Source: an uncultured Roseiflexaceae bacterium (GTDB lineage Bacteria; Chloroflexota; Chloroflexia; Chloroflexales; Roseiflexaceae). From it: a stretch of 64,000 nucleotides of DNA. Below, piece by piece: positions 25,926 to 33,818 of this stretch. The DNA lies in the NCBI GenBank assembly GCA_937974195.1, contig CALJIC010000349.1, positions 1 to 64,000 of the forward strand. The letters are read 5' to 3'. Every line of letters starts with the position of its first letter. Within the stretch, counting starts at the first letter, position 1. A model generated the notes under the pieces. The model worked only from the letters and a program-made list of their open reading frames with translations. It did not search any database and was not told the DNA's origin. A program made the position numbers and the translations under genes.

Positions 25926-27107
25926 ATGAGCGTTGAGGCTCGCCCGATCCGCCTTTCCCCAACCGGGAAACTGATCACCGTCGCGATCATCGTCACGCTC
26001 GCGATCCTCCTGATCCGCGGCCTCGGTAGCGTCCTCTCGCCGTTCATCGCTGCCGCGATCACCGCCTACCTGTTCAACCCGCTGATCACCTGGCTGCACC
26101 GGCGCACCCGTGTGGGGCGCGGCATCTGGATCGCCGTGCTCTACGTTGTCGTCGGCTTCCTGCTGTACAGCGCCGCCGTGCGGCTCGTCCCGGTGGTGAT
26201 CGGGCAGTACAACGATCTGCTCGCGCAGCTGCCAGCGACGATCAACTCGCTCCAGCAGCAGATCCTGCTGCTCGGGCCGATCACGATCGGCGACATCACG
26301 ATCGACATCGAGCCGGTGAACGAGTCGCTGCGGAACATGATCGTCGAGTTCGCCCGCCAGCTGCCCGAGCGGGTGCCGCACCTGGTGGCGATCGCCTTCG
26401 AGACGGTGCTGCTGTTCGTCACCTACCTGATCATCACCTACTACCTGCTGCTGCAGGCCGACAAGATCATGGAGTGGGCGTACGGGCTGGTGCCGGCGCC
26501 GTACCGCGCCGAGATCCGGTCGCTCGGCCGCCAGATCGACAGCATTCTGGCGGGCTACATCCGCGGCACGCTGCTGCTGATCCCGATCATGGCCGCGCTG
26601 ACGTATGTGGCTCTGACGATTCTGGGCGTGCGCTACGCGCTGGTGCTGGCGATCTTCAGCGGCGTGGTCGAGATCATCCCGCTGATCGGGCCGTGGACCG
26701 CGGCGCTCACGTCGATCGCCGTCGCGCTGTTCCAGGTGCCGACGCCGTTCGGCTGGCCGGCCTGGCTGGTGGCGGGGGTAATCGGGCTGGTCTACTTTGT
26801 GCTGCGGATGTTCGAGGACAACTTCATTATCCCCTACGTGGTCGGCCCGGCGGTCCACCTGCACCCGATGCTGGTGATCTTCGCCATCCTGGCCGGCGGC
26901 GCGCTGGGCGGGGCGTTCGGCCTGTTCGTCTCGATCCCGGTCGCGGCGATCGCGCGCCTGCTGCTGCGCTACCTCTACTACAAGCTGATCGACGAGCCCG
27001 AGCCGCCCTCCACCGACGACACCGACCACCCGGTCGCGGCTGAGACGGTCGCCGCCGACGCGAGCGTCATGAACGCCTCGCCCTCCTCTGTCTCGAGCAG
27101 CCAGTAG
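25926..27107 (+). CDS. AI-2E family (TqsA/PerM-type) transporter
   Basis: A 393-residue membrane protein with about eight helices. It shows the typical N-terminal pair of helices (ILLIRGLGSVLSPFIAAAITAYLFNPL), a soluble extracytoplasmic segment (about residues 95-150), and the C-terminal block GVVEIIPLIGPW plus DNFIIPYVVGPAVHLHPMLVIF. Members export small signals or act as Na+/H+ antiporters; the substrate here is unknown. A Ser/Asp-rich tail of 40 residues ends the protein. Confidence 0.9.
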   Translation: MSVEARPIRLSPTGKLITVAIIVTLAILLIRGLGSVLSPFIAAAITAYLFNPLITWLHRRTRVGRGIWIAVLYVVVGFLLYSAAVRLVPVVIGQYNDLLAQLPATINSLQQQILLLGPITIGDITIDIEPVNESLRNMIVEFARQLPERVPHLVAIAFETVLLFVTYLIITYYLLLQADKIMEWAYGLVPAPYRAEIRSLGRQIDSILAGYIRGTLLLIPIMAALTYVALTILGVRYALVLAIFSGVVEIIPLIGPWTAALTSIAVALFQVPTPFGWPAWLVAGVIGLVYFVLRMFEDNFIIPYVVGPAVHLHPMLVIFAILAGGALGGAFGLFVSIPVAAIARLLLRYLYYKLIDEPEPPSTDDTDHPVAAETVAADASVMNASPSSVSSSQ

Positions 27108-27133
27108 CTGGCACACAGCCTCCGAACAGCGAA

Positions 27134-27191
27134 AGTGGCCAGCCCCAGCGATTCACACGATCTCGTTGCGATCGTGGCTGGGCCGGCCACT
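27134..27191. terminator. Long imperfect hairpin between convergent genes
   Basis: AGTGGCC (27134-27140) pairs with GGCCACT (27185-27191), with further inner pairing of GCCCCAGC/GCTGGGC and CGAT/ATCG. It lies between the AI-2E transporter gene and fabI and can serve both. Confidence 0.6.
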
Positions 27192-27217
27192 GTGGACTGC
27201 GCGCGAGCTGCTGAAAC

Positions 27218-27997
27218 TCAGTCGGGGAGCGCGACGGCGATGTTGCGGAAGCCGGCGTCGACGTAGATCAGCTCGCCGGTCACCGCGCTCGACCAGTCGC
27301 TGCAGAGCCACACCGCCGTCTTGCCGATGTCCTCGATGGTGACGTTGCGGCGCAGCGGGGCGATCTCGGCGAACTGCTTGTGCAGCGTGCGGAAGCCGGC
27401 GATGCCGCTCGCGGCCAGCGTGCGGATCGGCCCGGCGCTGATCGCGTTCACCCGGATGCCGCGCGGCCCGAGGTCGTTCGCCAGGTAGCGGACGCTGGCC
27501 TCGAGCGCCGCCTTGGCCACCCCCATCACATTGTAGTTCTGGGCGACCTGCTGCGAGCCGTGGTAGGTGAGCGTCACGATCGAGGCGCCGGGGTTGAGCA
27601 GATCCTGGGCGGCCTTGACGATCGCGGTGAGCGAGTAGGCGCTCACGTCGAGCGCCAGCCGGAATCCCTCGCGGTCCACCTTCAGGTAGGGGCCGTTGAG
27701 GTGCTCCTTGTTGGCGAACCCAATCGCGTGGATGATGATATCGAGCGAGCCGTAGACCTCGCGGGCGCGGGCCATGAGCGCGTCGATCTGCTCGTCGCTC
27801 TGCACGTCGCACGGCTCGATCAGCCGCGCGCCGAGGCTCTCGGCCAGCGGGCGAACGCGCCGCTCGAGCGCCTCGCCGACATAGGTGAAGCCGAGGTCGG
27901 CGCCCTGCTCGTGGAGCGCGCGCGCGATGCCCCAGGCGATCGAGTGGTCATTGGCGACGCCAAGGATCAGGCCCTTTTTGCCGTCTAGCAGGCCCAT
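27218..27997 (-). CDS. fabI: Enoyl-[acyl-carrier-protein] reductase
   Basis: A 259-residue short-chain dehydrogenase-like enzyme that reduces trans-2-enoyl-ACP in fatty acid elongation. The opening GKKGLILGVANDHSIAWGIA is the FabI-type NAD-binding motif. The catalytic Tyr155-x6-Lys162 pair and Tyr145 are present. The SAGPIRTLAASGI loop shapes the substrate and triclosan pocket. It is monocistronic, with a TATCAT-like -10 near 28044-28039 on the minus strand. Confidence 0.96.
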   Translation of the reverse strand: MGLLDGKKGLILGVANDHSIAWGIARALHEQGADLGFTYVGEALERRVRPLAESLGARLIEPCDVQSDEQIDALMARAREVYGSLDIIIHAIGFANKEHLNGPYLKVDREGFRLALDVSAYSLTAIVKAAQDLLNPGASIVTLTYHGSQQVAQNYNVMGVAKAALEASVRYLANDLGPRGIRVNAISAGPIRTLAASGIAGFRTLHKQFAEIAPLRRNVTIEDIGKTAVWLCSDWSSAVTGELIYVDAGFRNIAVALPD

Positions 27998-28135
27998 GCT
28001 ATCCCCCTTCGTGTATCGTCCGCGTGAGCGTGGGCGCTATGATACTACGCAGGGGGTGCTCATGCAAACGCCGTCGCGCCCCTGGCGGGGTTTGGGGAGG
28101 CTTTGTCGCCCTAGAATCGTTCTCTCCTCCGCCCC

Positions 28136-28201
28136 GCGGCGACACTGTCGCCGCCGGCAGGTGTGCGTGGGCGGCACAGGCGCGCCGAGCGAGGGTATAA
28201 T
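28136..28201 (+). promoter_or_regulatory. Palindrome and TATAAT upstream of hydrolase gene
   Basis: A near-perfect 19-bp palindrome (9-bp arms 28136-28144 and 28146-28154, one central base) precedes a perfect TATAAT at 28196-28201, 46 bp before the GTG. The palindrome could be an operator or an RNA hairpin. Confidence 0.45.
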
Positions 28202-28247
28202 GCCGCGGAACACACTCGCCGGCTGAAGCCCGAACGGACATGGCCCT

Positions 28248-29369
28248 GTGAACGCGCTCGTTCTCCGCTCGCTCGCCCTCTGGCTCACTCTGCTCGAATC
28301 GCTCGCCGCGCTGCGCGGCTGGCGCGGCCTGAGCTGGCTGGGGCTGGCCCGGCCGGATGCGCCCGCCCCCTCGCGCGCCCTGCGCGCAGCGCCGCTGCTG
28401 CTGGCGGCCGCGCCCCTGCACCCGCGCGGAGCCCCGTGGGCGCGCCGCGCCGCCGCCCTCACCGCCGCAGCTCCCGCCGCCCTGCTGCTGCAGCTGGCGC
28501 TCGCCAGCACGCGCAACCGGCGGCTCGACCCGCTGGCGCAGCTCACCCCCGGCGTCTACGCCGACCGCACCGTCGAGCGGGTGGACATCGGGATGAGCGT
28601 CGGGCACTGCCCGGGGCTGCACGTCGTGCCGCGCTCGGGGGCGACGGCGGCGGTGTGCGTGCTCCACGGCTCCGGCTGCGACAAGACCTACTTCGCCTGG
28701 CGGCTGACCGACGCGCTGCTGCGCCAGGGGCTGGCGGTGCTGCTGGTGGACCTGGACGGCCACGGCGAGAACCCGCGCCCGCAGCGCTACCCGGGCGCCA
28801 CGGAGGTCGCGGAGGTGGCGGCCGGCTGGCTGCGCGAGCGCTACCGGCGGGTGGGGCTGCTGGGGATCAGCCTCGGGGGGTGTATCGCAGCGCGTGCGGC
28901 CGCGGATGGCGCGGCGGTTGACGCGGTGGCGCTGCTCGAGACGCCGCCGGCGCTGCGGTTCACCAACGCGGACCGCTGGCGCGAGGCGCGCTGGCTGCTG
29001 CAGCCGTTCATGTTCGACCTGCTGCGCGAGACAACTGCCTACCGGCTCGCCTATGCGGTGTACGACCTCGTGCGGGCCCAGCGCGCGCCGCGGATCGCGG
29101 CCGAGATCAGCACCTGGGATCTGATCGATGCGCTCGATCTGTGCGGGAGCGTGCCGAAGATCAGCGCGCCGCTGCTGCTGGTCTACGGCGGGCGCGATGC
29201 GATCGTCAAGCCGGAGCAGGCCGAGCAGGTGCGGCGGCTCGCGCCCGGCGCGCGCTTCGTGCTGGTGCCGGAGGCCAGCCACCTGACGCTGATTCTGCAC
29301 CCGCAGGCGATGAGCATGGTGGGGGCGTGGTTCGCCGAGGCGCTGCAGGGCGCCGGTGGGGGCGAGTAG
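28248..29369 (+). CDS. Alpha/beta hydrolase with N-terminal membrane segment
   Basis: A 373-residue protein starting with GTG. Residues 1-90 contain hydrophobic helices, so it is probably membrane-anchored. The hydrolase core follows: the oxyanion region LHGSGCDKTYF, nucleophile Ser in GISLGG, acid Asp in YGGRDAIVKP and base His in EASHLTL. The full Ser-Asp-His triad is therefore present. The substrate is not evident; an ester or lipid is likely. Confidence 0.8.
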   Translation: MNALVLRSLALWLTLLESLAALRGWRGLSWLGLARPDAPAPSRALRAAPLLLAAAPLHPRGAPWARRAAALTAAAPAALLLQLALASTRNRRLDPLAQLTPGVYADRTVERVDIGMSVGHCPGLHVVPRSGATAAVCVLHGSGCDKTYFAWRLTDALLRQGLAVLLVDLDGHGENPRPQRYPGATEVAEVAAGWLRERYRRVGLLGISLGGCIAARAAADGAAVDAVALLETPPALRFTNADRWREARWLLQPFMFDLLRETTAYRLAYAVYDLVRAQRAPRIAAEISTWDLIDALDLCGSVPKISAPLLLVYGGRDAIVKPEQAEQVRRLAPGARFVLVPEASHLTLILHPQAMSMVGAWFAEALQGAGGGE

Positions 29370-29400
29370 AGGGGTTCGGCCGCAGGCCCGATCGTTCGCC

Positions 29401-29439
29401 TTCTGGCTCGGCTGCGGCTTCGTGGCAGCCGAACCAGAA
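29401..29439. terminator. 15-bp hairpin between convergent hydrolase and clpP
   Basis: The arms 29401-29415 and 29425-29439 pair with one mismatch around a 9-nt loop. The position between convergent stop codons fits a bidirectional terminator. Confidence 0.6.
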
Positions 29440-29459
29440 AGGCGCGCCCGGCCGGTGTT

Positions 29460-30050
29460 CTAGCGCTTGCTGTCGAGGATATGGTCGATGATGCCGTACT
29501 CCTTGGCCTCCTCCGGCGTCATGAAGCGGTCGCGGCTGAAGTCGCGCGTGATCTCCTCCGGGGTGCGGCCGGTGTCGCGCGCCAGCAGCCCGTTGCCGAC
29601 CTCCTGGATGCGGAGCAGCTCCCTGACGATGCGCTCGAGGTCGGGGGCGTAGCCCTCGGCGCCGCCGCCGGCCGGGTGGAAGTGGATCGTGGAGTGCGGC
29701 AGGGCGTAGCGCTTGCCCTTCGCGCCGCCCGCCAGCAGGATCGTCGCCATGCTCCCCGCGCGCCCGATGCAGACCGTGCTGACGTCGCAGCTGATCAGCT
29801 GCATCGTGTCGTAGATCGCCAGCCCATCCCGGACGCTGCCGCCGGGGCTGTTGATATAGAACCAGATATCGCGCTCGGGGTCGGTGTGCTGGAGATACAG
29901 CAGCTGCGCGACGATCGATGAGGCCACTTCGTAGTCGATCGGTGTGCCGAGCAGCACCACGCGCTCCTGCAGCAGCCGTGAGAAGAGATCCCACGAGCGC
30001 TCGCCGCGCGGCGTACGCTCGACGATCGTCGGGATGGGCACGTATGGCAT
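29460..30050 (-). CDS. clpP: ATP-dependent Clp protease proteolytic subunit
   Basis: A 196-residue serine peptidase that forms the 14-mer proteolytic chamber with ClpX/ClpA/ClpC. The catalytic Ser100 lies in GRAGSMA (the usual motif is GxASMA, with Ala in place of the Gly), His125 in IHFHPAGG and Asp174 in SRDRF. The first 15 residues lack a long propeptide. No clpX is adjacent. Confidence 0.95.
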   Translation of the reverse strand: MPYVPIPTIVERTPRGERSWDLFSRLLQERVVLLGTPIDYEVASSIVAQLLYLQHTDPERDIWFYINSPGGSVRDGLAIYDTMQLISCDVSTVCIGRAGSMATILLAGGAKGKRYALPHSTIHFHPAGGGAEGYAPDLERIVRELLRIQEVGNGLLARDTGRTPEEITRDFSRDRFMTPEEAKEYGIIDHILDSKR

Positions 30051-30234
30051 GGTCCAGTCTCCTGGTGTAGCGTGTGTATCAGGCTTCAGTATAGCATACG
30101 GGCCGGCGCGGCGGTGGCCCGCCCGTCGCTTCGATCGCTGCGCCGGCGGCGGGGCGCTTCAGCACAGCCGCAGGCGCTTGGCATCCGAATTCGGGCTAGC
30201 ATAGGCTAGGACGCTACGAGCCGCGCCGGGGCAG

Positions 30235-30243
30235 TGGTACAAT
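30235..30243 (+). promoter_or_regulatory. Extended -10 of the GH4 gene
   Basis: TGGTACAAT lies 53 bp upstream of the ATG. The clpP side of this divergent region carries TATACT on the minus strand (30093-30088). Confidence 0.55.
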
Positions 30244-30295
30244 TGCTGGCGGCCATGTGGCGGCGTACTTTCTGACGGGAAGAAGGACAGCGCCA

Positions 30296-31567
30296 ATGAA
30301 AATCGTTGTCATCGGTGGCGGCAGCACCTACACGCCGGAGCTGATCGATGGATTCATCGCGCGCGCCGGGGCGCTCGGCCTGCGCGAGGTGTGGCTGGTG
30401 GACCCGAACTCCGAGCGGCTGCAAGTCGTCGGGGCGTTCGCGCAGCGCATGGTCGCCCACGCCGGCGCCCAGTTCCGCGTCGAGCTGAGCGAGGATCGGC
30501 GGCGGGCGCTCGACGGGGCCGACTTCGTGATCACCCAGCTGCGGGTGGGCGGCAACCAGGCCCGCCATGGCGACGAGCTGCTGGGGCGGCGCCACCAGCT
30601 GATCGGCCAGGAGACCACCGGCGTGGGCGGGTTCGCCAAGGCGCTGCGCACGGTGCCGGTGATGCTCGACATCGCGCGCGACATGCGCGAGCTGGCCCCG
30701 CAGGCGACGCTGGTCAATTTCACCAACCCGGCCGGCATCGTCACCGAGGCGCTGGTGCGGCACGGCGGCGTGCCGGTGGTGGGGCTGTGCAACAACGCGA
30801 TCAACGCCCAGCGCGGAATCGCCTCTATGTTCCACGTCGCGCCCGAGGAGGTGCAGATCGAGCAGGTGGGGCTGAACCACCTCAACTGGATCCGGCGCGT
30901 CTCGATCGGCGGCGACGACGCGACCGACCAGGTGCTGCGGGCCTACATGGAGCACCTGCGCCACGACGAGGACCCGGTCCACTTCCCGCCCTGGCTGCTG
31001 CAGATGCTGCAGGCTGTCCCCAGCCCGTACCTGGAGTACTTCTACCTCGAGTCGCAGATCATCGAGCGGCAGAACCGCGGCGGGCCGACCCGCGCCGAGG
31101 TGGTGATGGACGTCGAGCGGCGGCTGATGGAGCGCTACGCCGACCCGCACCTGTGCGAGAAGCCGCCCGAGCTGATGGAGCGCGGCGGCGCCTACTACTC
31201 GACGGCCGCCGCGGCGCTGATCGAGTCGCTCTGGACCGATGACGGCGCCGTCCACGTGGTCAACACCCGCAACAACGGCGCCATCCCCAACCTGCCCGAG
31301 GACGTGGTGGTCGAGACGCCGAGCCGCGTGGGCAAGGGCGGCGCGACGCCGCTCCCGGTCGACCCGCTGGCGCCGAGCATGCACGGCCTCACCGCGGCGG
31401 TGAAGTCCTACGAGCTGCTGACGGTCCAGGCGGCGGTGAACGGCGACGAGGAGGCGGCGATGCTGGCGCTGCTGGCGAACCCGCTCGGCCCCGACGCGGC
31501 GCACGTCGAGGAGGTCTGGGAGGATATCAAGCGCACGAACGCGGGAATGCTGCCGACGTTTAAGTAA
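30296..31567 (+). CDS. GH4 family 6-phospho-beta-glucosidase-type enzyme
   Basis: A 423-residue NAD- and Mn-dependent glycosidase. The ATG at 30296 follows AAGGA. The Rossmann motif GGGSTYTPELIDGF is N-terminal. The metal ligands are Cys165 (GLCNNA) and His195 (LNHLNW). QETTGVGGFAKALRTVP and NFTNPAGI are GH4 blocks closest to 6-phospho-beta-glucosidases. No PTS genes are nearby, so the real substrate may be unphosphorylated. The ceramidase-like gene starts 8 bp downstream. Confidence 0.9.
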   Translation: MKIVVIGGGSTYTPELIDGFIARAGALGLREVWLVDPNSERLQVVGAFAQRMVAHAGAQFRVELSEDRRRALDGADFVITQLRVGGNQARHGDELLGRRHQLIGQETTGVGGFAKALRTVPVMLDIARDMRELAPQATLVNFTNPAGIVTEALVRHGGVPVVGLCNNAINAQRGIASMFHVAPEEVQIEQVGLNHLNWIRRVSIGGDDATDQVLRAYMEHLRHDEDPVHFPPWLLQMLQAVPSPYLEYFYLESQIIERQNRGGPTRAEVVMDVERRLMERYADPHLCEKPPELMERGGAYYSTAAAALIESLWTDDGAVHVVNTRNNGAIPNLPEDVVVETPSRVGKGGATPLPVDPLAPSMHGLTAAVKSYELLTVQAAVNGDEEAAMLALLANPLGPDAAHVEEVWEDIKRTNAGMLPTFK

Positions 31568-31575
31568 GGTTCCCC

Positions 31576-32769
31576 ATGGCTGAGACGTACTTCCTAGCCG
31601 GCGCGGCGACGCGCAGCATCACCCCTGTGCTCGGCGAGCGCCCGGTGTTCCTGGCCGGCTTCCAGCGCGACCGGCGCGCCACGGGGGTCGAGAGCGAGCT
31701 CTATGTGCGGGCGCTGGCGCTGCGCCTGGAGGACCGCGCCGCGCTGCTGGTCGCCTGCGATCTGATCGGCCTGTCCAGGCCGGACGTGGACGAGCTGCGG
31801 CCGGCGCTGACCCGCTTTGGGATCGACCCGCAGGCGCTGATCGTGACCTGCACGCACACGCACAGCGGCCCCGACACGCTCGGCCTGTGGGGGCCCGACG
31901 AGGCGACGTGCGGGGTGGACCTGGCCTACCTGACCCGTGTCAAGCAGGCGATCGTCGAGGCGGCGCTCGAGGCGCTGACCTTCTGCTGCCCGGCGCTGGT
32001 GCGCGGCGCGATGGCCCGCCTGCCTGGCTACATCGCCAACCTTCGCACGCCGGAGGTGGTGGACGACGAGCTGGCGGCGCTGCAGTTCGTCAAGCCGGAC
32101 GGCGAGGTGATCGCGACGCTGCTGAACCTCGCCTGCCACCCCGAGGTGCTGGTTGGGGAGAGCACGCTGATCTCGGCCGACTACGCCGGCCACGCCTGCG
32201 CCGCGGTGGAGCGGGCCGCGGGCGGCACGGCGCTGCACGTCTCCGGCGCGCTCGGCGGCATGCTCTCGCCGGCCACGGAGGAGCGCACGCCCCAGGCGGC
32301 GGCGCGCATGGGCCAGGCGTACGCCGAGGCCGCGCTGGCGGCCCTCGCGGCGGCGCCGACGGCCGAGGTGACGCGGCTGGAGCTGCGGCGGGCCAGGCTG
32401 GACATCCCGCTGCACAACCCGCTCTTCGAGCGGGCGCGCGACAACGGCGTGCTCCGCCCGCGCGAGCCCGGCGCGATCGTGACCACCGTCAGCTACCTGG
32501 ACCTCGGGCCGGCGCAGGTGGTGGGCATCCCCGGCGAGCTCCTGCCGCGGCTCGGCGGGCAGCTCAAGCAGGCGCTCCCCGGGCCGTGCAAGGTCATCGC
32601 CGGCCTGGCGGATGACGAGATCGGCTATATTCTGCCCGACGACGAGTTCGTGGTGCCGGCGGACTACACGAACCCCGGCGCGCAGTACGAGGAGAGCATG
32701 TCGGTCGCGCCCGATGCCGGCTCGCGGGTGATGAGCGCGGCGCTCGGGCTCATACGCGGCGAGCAGTAG
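31576..32769 (+). CDS. Neutral/alkaline ceramidase-like protein
   Basis: A 397-residue protein related to the N-terminal domain of neutral non-lysosomal ceramidases. The THTHSGPDT motif carries His ligands of the zinc site, NLACHPEVL gives another His, and the later SADYAG and DDEIGYILPDDEF segments match the family. It has no signal peptide, so it is probably cytoplasmic. In bacteria many such proteins sit beside glycosidases and their substrate is unknown; here it is coupled to a GH4 enzyme. Confidence 0.8.
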   Translation: MAETYFLAGAATRSITPVLGERPVFLAGFQRDRRATGVESELYVRALALRLEDRAALLVACDLIGLSRPDVDELRPALTRFGIDPQALIVTCTHTHSGPDTLGLWGPDEATCGVDLAYLTRVKQAIVEAALEALTFCCPALVRGAMARLPGYIANLRTPEVVDDELAALQFVKPDGEVIATLLNLACHPEVLVGESTLISADYAGHACAAVERAAGGTALHVSGALGGMLSPATEERTPQAAARMGQAYAEAALAALAAAPTAEVTRLELRRARLDIPLHNPLFERARDNGVLRPREPGAIVTTVSYLDLGPAQVVGIPGELLPRLGGQLKQALPGPCKVIAGLADDEIGYILPDDEFVVPADYTNPGAQYEESMSVAPDAGSRVMSAALGLIRGEQ

Positions 32770-32802
32770 GGCGCTCCGGCCGAGCACTCAGGGGGCACGG
32801 GA

Positions 32803-33147
32803 ATGATCTACCAGCTGCGGATCTACGAGATCTTCGAGCACAACAAGGCGGCCTTCCACGCGCGCTTCCGCGACCACGCCGCGCGGATCATGCGCCGCTA
32901 CGGCTTCTCGATCGTCGCTATGTGGGAGGCGAAGACCGATACCCGGACGGAGTTCGTGTACCTGCTGGCCTGGCCCGATGAGGCCACGCTGCGCAGCGCC
33001 TGGGACGCGTTCCGGGCGGACGAGGAGTGGGCCGAGATCAAGCGGGTGACGAACGCGGAGCACGGCGACCTGGTCGGCGCGATCGAGGACCGCGTGCTCG
33101 TCCCGGTCGACTACAGCCCGCCGCTTCCGCACGCCGCCTCCGCCTGA
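32803..33147 (+). CDS. NIPSNAP-family protein
   Basis: A 114-residue ferredoxin-like fold protein. It starts IYQLRIYEI, with MWEAKT and the conserved EFVYLLAWPDEATLRSAW...F..D.EW block. The function of bacterial members is not established. It follows the ceramidase-like gene by 33 bp and is likely in the same operon. Confidence 0.85.
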   Translation: MIYQLRIYEIFEHNKAAFHARFRDHAARIMRRYGFSIVAMWEAKTDTRTEFVYLLAWPDEATLRSAWDAFRADEEWAEIKRVTNAEHGDLVGAIEDRVLVPVDYSPPLPHAASA

Positions 33148-33207
33148 GCCTGGGCGCTGGCGGCCTCTTCGCCAGCATATCGCGCTGACTGCTGCTGAAG
33201 GAGCCCT

Positions 33208-33792
33208 GTGGAGACCAAGAGCCGCTGCGGGTGGGCGGGGAACGACCCGCTCTACATCGCCTACCACGATACCGAGTGGGGCGTCCCGGTCCACGACGAC
33301 CGGACGCTGTTCGAGTTTCTGGTGCTCGAGGGGGCGCAGGCCGGCCTGAGCTGGATCACCATCCTGCGCAAGCGCCCCGCCTACCGCGAGGCGTTCGACG
33401 GATTCGACCCGCACAAGGTCGCCGCCTACGACGAGGCGAAGGTGGCCGAGCTGCTGGAGAACCGCGGCATCGTGCGCAACCGGCTCAAGATCCAGGCGGC
33501 GATCACCAACGCGCGCGCGTTCGTGAAGGTCCAGGAGGAGTTCGGCAGCTTTGACGCCTATATCTGGCGCTTCGTGGACGGGGCGCCCAGGCAGAACAGC
33601 TGGCGCTCGCTGGCCGAGGTGCCCGCCGAGACGCCCGAGTCGCGCGCGCTCAGCAAGGACCTGGTGCGGCGCGGGTTCCGCTTCGTCGGGCCGACGATCA
33701 TGTACGCCCACATGCAGGCCACCGGCATGGTCAACGACCACCTGGTCGGCTGCTTCCGCCACGCCGAGGTCGCCGCGCTCAGGCGGGCGTAG
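33208..33792 (+). CDS. tag: DNA-3-methyladenine glycosylase I
   Basis: A 194-residue repair enzyme that removes 3-methyladenine. The GTG at 33208 follows AAGGAG. The zinc 'snap' ligands are visible: Cys in RCGW and His in YHDTEWG near the N-terminus, and His and Cys in NDHLVGC near the C-terminus. EGAQAGLSWITILRKR is the family signature with the catalytic-site Glu. The length is normal. Confidence 0.95.
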   Translation: METKSRCGWAGNDPLYIAYHDTEWGVPVHDDRTLFEFLVLEGAQAGLSWITILRKRPAYREAFDGFDPHKVAAYDEAKVAELLENRGIVRNRLKIQAAITNARAFVKVQEEFGSFDAYIWRFVDGAPRQNSWRSLAEVPAETPESRALSKDLVRRGFRFVGPTIMYAHMQATGMVNDHLVGCFRHAEVAALRRA

Positions 33793-33818
33793 CCGCGCGC
33801 TCCACGCGCCCGGTGCGG

